This document shows positions 7,122 to 13,177 of a stretch of DNA of 28,610 bases, in pieces (positions within the stretch are counted from its first letter, which is position 1; every line of letters starts with the position of its first letter). Position numbers and translations under genes: made by a program. The notes beneath the pieces are model-generated. The model had not been told where the DNA came from. It did no database searches and saw only the letters and a list, made by a program, of their open reading frames with translations. This DNA is from JASSUD01 sp031963365. Lineage in GTDB: Bacteria; Pseudomonadota; Gammaproteobacteria; Burkholderiales; Burkholderiaceae. The stretch lies in the NCBI GenBank assembly GCA_031963365.1, contig JASSUF010000011.1:1-28610 (forward strand). Reading direction: 5' to 3'.

Positions 7122-8654
7122 TTAGCCGTGGCTAAACAGGCGACGTGCCGCAGGCGTTCCTGCTGGGAGACCTGCTTCTTCAAGCACCCCATAGAGCGCC
7201 ATCAATCGTTTTTCAATAGAAGACAAAGCAGCATCTGAAAGTGGCTGGCGTTGATCATCTACGATACGGCCACCGATGCGTTTGCCCAGTACACGAGCAT
7301 ACTCACACATAGCCCGAAAAGGCTGTTGCTCTTCATCGGCTATCGGCACATCCAATAGCAACGTAATCAACGAGCTGCCGCTATACGTTAAGTCATCACG
7401 CAAGAAATTAGTTTGTCCGCAGTACAGCATAAACATCGGATTATTCTGGGCATCCAACTTCACAAAACGCGCGCCATCCCGAGAAAGCACAAAATCATCC
7501 TGTGTAGCAGTTTGCTGCACATAATAAGCAGACCATGGCGCACCATCGGATAACAGATTAACGCAGAGCTGCACATCACACGCTAACGCAAAGGTATCAA
7601 GCTGCCGAGCGCGCACCACAGTTTGCTGCATAGAAGGGAGCTCAAAATTAGCGTTGAGATTTTTTGCCAGCGCATGCACTCCAGAAGCAAACTCTGAGAA
7701 TTCCAATTCGTTCAGCGCTCCAGAACGGTTTGCCAATTGCACCGCCACACGGACTTGCTCATAACGCTCTCCAGCCTCAGGGCTATGCCAAGCGCTGTCT
7801 TTGTCCGAAGAGACCTGTTGCCCTGCTTTTTGTGTTTCGTGCGCTTTTCCATGCAGCGCTTCAAGCAATACCGGTTTATTACCCACTCTGCGTTGACGCT
7901 GCGCTAATGTCATCAGCCGTTCAGCAGAAACACTCGTAGGTAGCTGCAATTGCACTATGGCATCGATGCGCTCGTTAATCTGTGCACGACGTGCCCCTTT
8001 AAAAAGTCGCGCAGCAAGCATATCCGCGCTATCTATTCCATTTTGAGCATGCATGAAAGCGCTGTTTTCTTCTGGAGCAGTTTGCCTATTTATTTCAGCA
8101 CTGACTCCCTGAGCAGTTGCTTCTTGGTTCTCATTTTGCAAACTTTCCTGCAAAGAAGCATAGGGCTGCAAGCTAGGTTCTATCGCCAGGTTTTTATCCG
8201 CAAAATCATCCGATAATTTGCCAGCAATAGCTTGGCCGGCTCGCCCCTCTTCATGCTCATTATGTTGATTTTTTGGTGCATGCTTTGCCCATGGCCACCA
8301 CCCGCGTTGCTTTTTGCCTGCTTTGGATGGGGCGGTGGGCTGTATGTATCCGGCGTTTCCCATTGCCTTTGGACTGTGCGCGTCGGTTTCTGAAAACGCA
8401 GCCATTTCCAAAAAAGGCTCTGAGTCCTCCTGCCAAGCGTGGGTTTGTTGTGAGTCATACTGCATGGCGCCAGCGTGAGCCATGTGTGCTTGCTTTGCCT
8501 GCACAGGAACCTTATCTAGGCCCGCAGCTTTTCTAGCAGGTGAAGAACGAGGTAGCATCCTACGAAGCCTAAAACGCTGCCAAGCGTTATACCCCACCAC
8601 TAACAACAAAATTGCCAAGCCCACGCTCACTAAACCGAGCTGCAACTCGCTCAT
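7122..8654 (-). CDS. zipA: Cell division protein ZipA
   Basis: ZipA tethers FtsZ to the inner membrane during septum formation. The 510-residue protein has the expected layout: an N-terminal membrane helix (LGLVSVGLAILLLVVGY, about 6-22), a basic RFRLRR stretch, a long hydrophilic linker of low conservation, and a C-terminal FtsZ-binding domain from about residue 365. This domain shows LDTFALACDVQLCVNLLSDG and LLLDVPIADEEQQPFRAMCE, then GGRIVDDQRQPL. The linker makes it longer than the E. coli protein (about 330). The start is clear: AAGGAG lies 5-6 nt before the ATG at 8654. The stop overlaps a small perfect palindrome (TTTAGCC-GT-GGCTAAA). In Burkholderia-type genomes smc usually precedes and ligA follows zipA. 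Here neither is adjacent: dapC is divergent upstream and repeats lie downstream. Confidence 0.9.
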   Translation of the reverse strand: MSELQLGLVSVGLAILLLVVGYNAWQRFRLRRMLPRSSPARKAAGLDKVPVQAKQAHMAHAGAMQYDSQQTHAWQEDSEPFLEMAAFSETDAHSPKAMGNAGYIQPTAPSKAGKKQRGWWPWAKHAPKNQHNEHEEGRAGQAIAGKLSDDFADKNLAIEPSLQPYASLQESLQNENQEATAQGVSAEINRQTAPEENSAFMHAQNGIDSADMLAARLFKGARRAQINERIDAIVQLQLPTSVSAERLMTLAQRQRRVGNKPVLLEALHGKAHETQKAGQQVSSDKDSAWHSPEAGERYEQVRVAVQLANRSGALNELEFSEFASGVHALAKNLNANFELPSMQQTVVRARQLDTFALACDVQLCVNLLSDGAPWSAYYVQQTATQDDFVLSRDGARFVKLDAQNNPMFMLYCGQTNFLRDDLTYSGSSLITLLLDVPIADEEQQPFRAMCEYARVLGKRIGGRIVDDQRQPLSDAALSSIEKRLMALYGVLEEAGLPAGTPAARRLFSHG

Positions 8655-8827
8655 GCCATCTCCTTAACCATTTTTGGTATCCCTTAAACTGCACGCAAAT
8701 CACTATTTACTTTTATACATACCAAAACATTACCCTATTATCATGGCCTATAAGCATACAAGCCAACTTATATGCACGGGATAAAAGGAAAATGCCCATC
8801 TAATATTCAGAAAAAGGAGGCCTTCCC

Positions 8828-8961
8828 TAGGGCGTGTCCTCAATAGTCTCAAAGGGGAACGTGTTTGGGGGAGCAGGATCCGGATGTACTTAAGTACAGT
8901 GAATACCTGGCACCCCACAACTCCAAAGATGGGCCCTTTTGGAGAATTGAGGATATGTCCT
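8828..8961. mobile_element. MITE-like element with TAGGGCGTGTCCTCAAT terminal inverted repeats
   Basis: The left end TAGGGCGTGTCCTCAATA (8828-8845) and right end AATTGAGGATATGTCCTA (8944-8961) are inverted repeats with three or four mismatches, and the interior is about 98 bp. There is no room for a transposase. The interior includes the perfect palindrome GTACTTAAGTAC at 8886-8897. The same ends occur as joined palindromes at 1911 and 18293 and as a single arm at 25445, so this is the fullest copy in the window. It lies in the zipA-dapC divergent gap and may carry or disrupt promoters. Confidence 0.65.
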
Positions 8962-9042
8962 AATATTAGTTATAGTCTCTGCTACATAGCCCCTGTGCAA
9001 ACAGCACGCAACTCTCCTACTCTTTTCATCAAGTTATTAGCC

Positions 9043-10353
9043 GTGAACCCTACTCTCGCCAAACTCCAACCCTATCCGTTCGAAAAACTCAGAGCGCTTC
9101 TCGCAGGCATTTCCCCTAGCCCTCTCCCCTCTATTCGTTTAAGCGTCGGAGAGCCAGAGCACGCTACCCCCCCTTTTATCCGTGACGCCCTCATAGAAGC
9201 ATTGGATGGATTAGCACACTACCCGACAAGCCTAGGAAGCCCAGCACTAAGACAAGCTATCGCAGGCTGGCTACAAACCCGTTACCCTTCTCTGCCCGCG
9301 CTCAATCCAGATACAGAGATCTTACCCGTAGCAGGCACACGCGAAGCCCTTTTTTCACTGGCACAAGCAGTAATAGACCATAGTAAACCCGATGCACTGG
9401 TGATATGTCCTAACCCTGGGTATCAAATTTATGAAGGTGCGGCTTTACTTGCAGGCGCTACTCCTTACTTTGTGAATAGTACGCAAGTACGCTCCTCCTC
9501 TACTGCTGCTGCTATAGATTCAAATAAGCAAGGGCTACTTGCATTTGAATCTCAGGCGCAAAGCACCGAAGTTTTTCATTGCGACTATGCTGCAGTTCCA
9601 GATGATATCTGGGCCAGAACACAATTGGTGTATGTATGCACGCCAAATAACCCAACCGGAGCCGTTCTGTCGCTAGAAGATTGGCGCATACTTTTTACAC
9701 AATCTGACCGGCATGGTTTTATCATTGCTTGCGATGAATGCTATAGCGAAATTTATAGAGATGAAGCTTCCCCTCCTCTTGGAGCCTTAGAAGCGGCTCA
9801 CCAGCTTGGCCGAGGATGGGAGCGTCTAGTGATGCTCTCTAGTCTTTCAAAACGCTCAAATGTCCCTGGATTACGCTCAGGTTTCGTAGCTGGCGACGCA
9901 GCCATTCTCCAATCTTTTTTACAGTATCGCACCTACCATGGCACCGCTCTAAGCCCTGTTGTACAGGCGGCTAGCATCGCAGCGTGGAAAGATGAGGTCC
10001 ATGTACGCGAGAATCGTGCGCTATATCGAGAAAAATTTAAGGTCGTCACACCGCTGCTTGCCCAAGTACTCGATGTACAAGCACCTTCAGCCAGCTTTTA
10101 TCTGTGGGCCCGCCTTCCAGAGCGCATCAGCACAGCACTTCCAGTATCCCCCGCCCATTCAACAGACGCTCTCTTCGTCCAAGGTTTATTTGCTCACTAT
10201 AATGTCACGCTTTTGCCTGGGTCTTACTTATCCCGCGAAGTCATGGGCCATAATCCAGGCGAAGGCTATCTGCGCATTGCGTTAGTTCCCTCTCTACAGC
10301 ATTGCGTTGAAAGTGCGAATCGGATTGTAGAATTTTGCCAAAGCATGCTTTAG
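9043..10353 (+). CDS. dapC: Succinyldiaminopimelate transaminase DapC
   Basis: This is a PLP-dependent class I/II aminotransferase that converts N-succinyl-2-amino-6-ketopimelate to N-succinyl-L,L-diaminopimelate in lysine and peptidoglycan synthesis. The GTG at 9043 (MNPTLAKLQPYPFEKLRAL) is chosen because it gives the N-terminus usual for beta-proteobacterial DapC. Upstream in-frame codons run through the MITE-like element and look non-coding. Visible features are PNPGYQIYEGAA near 123-134, PNNPTG at 201-206, DECYSEIY around 231-238, and the PLP lysine in SLSKRSNVPGLRSGF (K270). The 436-residue length exceeds the usual roughly 400 because of an extra Ser/Ala/Gln-rich segment at about 146-180. 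dapD follows 90 nt downstream on the same strand, making a probable operon. Confidence 0.93.
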   Translation: MNPTLAKLQPYPFEKLRALLAGISPSPLPSIRLSVGEPEHATPPFIRDALIEALDGLAHYPTSLGSPALRQAIAGWLQTRYPSLPALNPDTEILPVAGTREALFSLAQAVIDHSKPDALVICPNPGYQIYEGAALLAGATPYFVNSTQVRSSSTAAAIDSNKQGLLAFESQAQSTEVFHCDYAAVPDDIWARTQLVYVCTPNNPTGAVLSLEDWRILFTQSDRHGFIIACDECYSEIYRDEASPPLGALEAAHQLGRGWERLVMLSSLSKRSNVPGLRSGFVAGDAAILQSFLQYRTYHGTALSPVVQAASIAAWKDEVHVRENRALYREKFKVVTPLLAQVLDVQAPSASFYLWARLPERISTALPVSPAHSTDALFVQGLFAHYNVTLLPGSYLSREVMGHNPGEGYLRIALVPSLQHCVESANRIVEFCQSML

Positions 10354-10443
10354 ATCAAAGGACTACCAACACCAGAACAACCTGCGCTAAAAAATCTGAT
10401 CAACCTTTTATAGCCCTCTTTCTTTTCTTTCTATCTACTTGCT

Positions 10444-11310
10444 ATGTCTACTTCTTCTTTGCAAACCTGTATTGAAAACGCATGGGATCACCGCGACGCA
10501 CTCTCTGCACGCGGCATCTCACCAGACCATACACTTGCTCATTCTTTCAATGAAATTTGCGAAGCGGTCTCTGAAGTGATCGATGGCCTCGATAAAGGGC
10601 ATATGCGCGTAGCTCAGAAAAATGGCAACGGCCCTGAAGCGCAATGGATCACGCATGCCTGGATCAAAAAAGCCGTTTTATTGTCCTTTCGCTTACACGA
10701 CAATGCCCTCTTACCCGCTGGAGGCTATACCCAGTTTTACGACAAGGTACCCAGTAAATTTGCAAACTACAGCGAAGCAGACTTTGCGCAAGGCGGTTTT
10801 CGCGTTGTGCCTCCGGCCATTGCTCGACGTGGCTCCTTTATTGGTAAAAACGTGGTGCTTATGCCCTCTTACGTCAATATTGGCGCCTATATTGATACCG
10901 GCACGATGGTGGACACATGGGCTACCGTGGGCTCTTGCGCGCAAATTGGAAAGAATGTACACCTATCAGGAGGAGTGGGCATTGGAGGCGTATTAGAGCC
11001 GTTACAAGCCAACCCTGTCATTATCGAAGACAACTGCTTTATTGGCGCACGCTCAGAGATTGTGGAAGGGGTAATCGTAGAAGAGAATTCGGTTATTTCG
11101 ATGGGTGTTTTTATCGGTCAGAGCACAAAGATCTATGACCGAGAAACAGGTGAAATTCACTACGGCCGCGTGCCTGCTGGGTCTGTCGTCGTATCAGGCA
11201 GCCTTCCTGGGCATAATGGAAATTACAATTTGTACGCAGCGGTTATTGTAAAAAAAGTCGATGCAAAAACGCGTGCTAAGACAGCTTTGAATGAATTATT
11301 GCGGGATTGA
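10444..11310 (+). CDS. dapD: Tetrahydrodipicolinate N-succinyltransferase DapD
   Basis: DapD transfers succinyl from succinyl-CoA to tetrahydrodipicolinate, the step before DapC. The 288-residue protein has the N-terminal helical domain, then a left-handed beta-helix of hexapeptide repeats from about 115 to 250 (GSFIGKNVVLMPSYVNIGAY, IGARSEIVEGVIVEENSVIS), and the family signature GTMVDTWATVGSCAQIG. The C-terminal SLPGHNGNYNLYAAVIVKKVD segment is also typical. The ATG at 10444 follows a pyrimidine-rich leader without a clear Shine-Dalgarno site. In relatives dapE often follows dapD; here a REP pair and an orphan gene follow, so dapE must lie elsewhere if present. Confidence 0.96.
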   Translation: MSTSSLQTCIENAWDHRDALSARGISPDHTLAHSFNEICEAVSEVIDGLDKGHMRVAQKNGNGPEAQWITHAWIKKAVLLSFRLHDNALLPAGGYTQFYDKVPSKFANYSEADFAQGGFRVVPPAIARRGSFIGKNVVLMPSYVNIGAYIDTGTMVDTWATVGSCAQIGKNVHLSGGVGIGGVLEPLQANPVIIEDNCFIGARSEIVEGVIVEENSVISMGVFIGQSTKIYDRETGEIHYGRVPAGSVVVSGSLPGHNGNYNLYAAVIVKKVDAKTRAKTALNELLRD

Positions 11311-11335
11311 GAGAGACTATGCGCCATGTAGAATG

Positions 11336-11467
11336 GTAGGTTGGTGGTGACGAAGGAACCCCAACATGCAAGCCACCGCCTCCTTGAAGGCCAGCCTACA
11401 AATAGCAAAACCAAAAATGAAAAGTCAGTGGTCTGCATGTTGGGGTTCCTTCGTCACCCCAACCTAC
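11336..11467. repeat. REP pair (BIME) downstream of dapD
   Basis: A forward REP starting GTAGGTTGGTGGTGACGAAG at 11336 and a reverse REP ending CCAACCTAC at 11467 face each other across about 60 nt. Both cores are of the GACGAAGGAACC subtype. The spacer, read on the minus strand, contains GACTTTTCATTTTTGG and CCTTCAAGGAGGCGGTGG, matching spacers at 12110, 20491 and 23876 in the opposite orientation. Confidence 0.92.
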
Positions 11468-11492
11468 CCTGCTGCGTAACTTATTAATACTA

Positions 11493-11530
11493 AACGGCCC
11501 TATCCCCATTTCTGTAGGGATAGGGCCGTT
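11493..11530. terminator. Strong hairpin between convergent genes
   Basis: AACGGCCCTATCCC (11493-11506) pairs perfectly over 14 bp with GGGATAGGGCCGTT (11517-11530) around a 10-nt loop. It stands between dapD (plus) and the orphan gene at 11581 (minus). It lacks a T-tract after the stem on either strand (an A-run follows on the plus strand), so it is only terminator-like. Confidence 0.55.
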
Positions 11531-11580
11531 AAAAAGAAATTCACCCCTCTAACAACACCAAATATTGCAGACAGCTCTTT

Positions 11581-12030
11581 TTATGCACACTGATATGCAG
11601 GCGGGTTCAGCTGATAGGGAGGCGGAAGCTGTTCTTTTATTTCCTTAAGTCTATTTTGCTCTTTTTCAATTCCAATCTCCAGGAATAAATCAAAGAGTAA
11701 ATTTATACAAAATACTATTGCAGGAATGTACACCACAGGACCAAAGAAAAAGGCGGCTGTAGTTATCGCGAGACTCGCCAGGAAGACAGTGCTTCGGCCC
11801 CTATCTATGAAATCTTGCAGATTTTGTTGAGTTTGCACCTTATCTTCATGAAAGATGGTGGCTGGATTTCCAAATAGGCGCTCACAATTCCTAAAAGCAA
11901 AACTTTTCGGAAAAGTCTGCGTTTCGTTTCTCGGCTCGTTCCTAGCTGGCACGGTATCTTCACGCAGGACCGTAGCTGCGTCTATAAATGCCAGCGAAGG
12001 ATTTTGGTTAGGGTTAGGATTGATATACAT
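11581..12030 (-). CDS. Small bilobed membrane protein with two C-terminal PPxY motifs
   Basis: I do not recognise this 149-residue protein. Residues about 81-119 (TVFLASLAITTAAFFFGPVV and onward) form two short hydrophobic helices, then a charged helix (EKEQNRLKEIKEQ). The tail contains PPPY (136-139) and PPAY (143-146), both fitting PPxY, the ligand of WW domains in eukaryotic NEDD4/Rsp5-type ubiquitin ligases and other adaptors. The N-terminal half is hydrophilic with Asn/Pro runs. The ATG at 12030 is chosen because GAGGG lies 8 nt upstream; an ATG at 12048 would add six residues and has no such site. It is an isolated gene, flanked by REP pairs on both sides. A role at a host membrane is inferred from the motif and layout only. 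Confidence 0.65.
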   Translation of the reverse strand: MYINPNPNQNPSLAFIDAATVLREDTVPARNEPRNETQTFPKSFAFRNCERLFGNPATIFHEDKVQTQQNLQDFIDRGRSTVFLASLAITTAAFFFGPVVYIPAIVFCINLLFDLFLEIGIEKEQNRLKEIKEQLPPPYQLNPPAYQCA

Positions 12031-12109
12031 AGTTACAGCCCTCATCACTCAGAAAATTGCTACTCTTATAATTATATCAGAGCAATCACTTTGTACACCG
12101 AGATAGCTC

Positions 12110-12248
12110 GTAGGTTGGTGGTGACGAAGGAACCCCAACATGCATGCCGCTGACTTTTCATCTTTGCCGACCTTTTGCCAGTTTTTAAGCTGGTCATCAA
12201 GGGTTCAGTGGTCTGCATGTTGGGGTTCGTGCCTCACCACCAACCTAC
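12110..12248. repeat. REP pair (BIME) between the PPxY gene and tadA
   Basis: A forward REP begins GTAGGTTGGTGGTGACGAAG at 12110 and a reverse REP ends CCAACCTAC at 12248. The first core is the GACGAAGGAACC subtype and the second the GAGGCACGAACC subtype. The spacer (TGACTTTTCATCTTTGCC ... TCATCAAGGGTTCAGTGG) matches those of the other pairs. Confidence 0.92.
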
Positions 12249-12287
12249 GTCTGCTGTAAAGGTATAGGTTTAACTCGTATTCCAGCC

Positions 12288-12794
12288 TCACCCTAACCTC
12301 TCCTGCTTTTTCACTTCGCGCCGTTTGCGAAAAAAATGGCTCAGCATATGGGAGCACTCTGCTTCTAAGACACCTGCACTGACCTGCGTATGATGGTTAA
12401 GCTGAGGATGCGCAAACGCATTCAACACGCTGCCACAGCTGCCTGTTTTTGGATCTTTAGCGCCAAAAATAAGATGGGCAATACGCGCATGCAGTATGGC
12501 GCCTGCACACATAATGCAGGGCTCGAGCGTAACGTACAGCTCACAGTCTATAAGGCGGTAATTTCCTAATACTTGGCCTGCAGCGCGCAGCGCATTCATC
12601 TCTGCATGAGCGCTTGGATCGCAAGCCTGGATGGGGCAATTGCTGCCTGTTGCAATCACCTCATCTTGATACACGAGCACAGCTCCAACGGGCACTTCTC
12701 CCGCTTCTGCGGCTTGTCCTGCAGCTTGCAAAGCAAGCCGCATAAAATGCGCTTGGCGCTCCTTAGCATCCACAGAGAAACTATTCCCACTCAA
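12288..12794 (-). CDS. tadA: tRNA-specific adenosine deaminase TadA
   Basis: TadA converts adenosine 34 to inosine in the tRNA-Arg(ACG) anticodon. The 168-residue protein shows the zinc cytidine/deoxycytidylate deaminase fold: AGEVPVGAVLV at 31-41, HAE at 63-65 (zinc His and proton-shuttling Glu), and PCxxC (PCIMC, 92-96) with the two zinc cysteines. LHARIAHLIFGAKDPKTG follows as in the family. The start is uncertain. The longest frame begins with TTG at 12794, immediately after an in-frame TAA, and has no obvious Shine-Dalgarno site. A GTG at 12773 and a Met at residue 18 are alternatives, the latter likely too short. In relatives tadA lies near guaA; here a 380-nt gap and the F-box/LRR gene separate them. 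Confidence 0.93.
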   Translation of the reverse strand: MSGNSFSVDAKERQAHFMRLALQAAGQAAEAGEVPVGAVLVYQDEVIATGSNCPIQACDPSAHAEMNALRAAGQVLGNYRLIDCELYVTLEPCIMCAGAILHARIAHLIFGAKDPKTGSCGSVLNAFAHPQLNHHTQVSAGVLEAECSHMLSHFFRKRREVKKQERLG

Positions 12795-13177
12795 TTATCA
12801 ATGGCAAAGGAAAGGCCAGTAGTGGCGCGGGTTTGGATTGGTGTCTGGCGATCAATGCCATGAAAAATACCATCTAGCCCCCTTCCCGCACTGCCGAAAG
12901 TAGTGATGATACCAGCAGCAAGGAGGCAGCGTTCTACCTGCCCTCTTCGGCCATTGGCACGGGCCTCGGCAGGACTCGAACCCACACCCTCCCTATATTG
13001 GTACTACCTCACTTTATTTATGGCGTCCACTATTGACGACCTAACTCACCACATAACATCAGTAATTAGCTTCGTTTTTTTATTTAATCTTTCCAAAAGA
13101 ACAAGAAAAACTCAGAAACTTATGCTTAAATAAAATGAGTAGAAATTTAGATTATCTATTGGGAAAAAGAGAACGCT
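12795..13177. other. Gap upstream of tadA and of the F-box/LRR gene, with remnants
   Basis: I see no complete gene in these 383 nt. It holds the tRNA-3'-end-like stretch at 12955-12995 and, at about 13051-13070, ACATAACATCAGTAATTAGC, which resembles the outer end of the hairpin element at 2811 (CGTAACATCAGTTAATAGC). From 13070 on the sequence turns AT-rich and is the likely promoter region of the gene at 13178. Confidence 0.45.
12955..12995 (-). other. tRNA 3'-end-like fragment
   Basis: On the minus strand the stretch GTGGGTTCGAGTCCTGC (within 12966-12984) has the form of a tRNA T-arm, with the conserved GTTCGAGTCC loop sequence and a five-pair stem that includes wobble pairs. GAGGCCCGTGCCA follows at the place of an acceptor end. 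I find no matching 5' half, D-arm or anticodon arm upstream. It may be a leftover attachment site or pseudo-tRNA, or chance. Confidence 0.3.

Noticed and set aside
6928..7125. 65-codon plus-strand open frame
   Set aside because: It lies in a hairpin and repeat-remnant region, overlaps the zipA end, has no ribosome-binding site and no recognisable sequence.
8884..9042. N-terminal extension of dapC
   Set aside because: It runs through the MITE-like element, and its residues do not fit DapC; the GTG at 9043 gives the family N-terminus.
12791..12985. 64-codon minus-strand open frame upstream of tadA
   Set aside because: It overlaps the tRNA-like fragment and tadA start region and shows no family features or ribosome-binding site.
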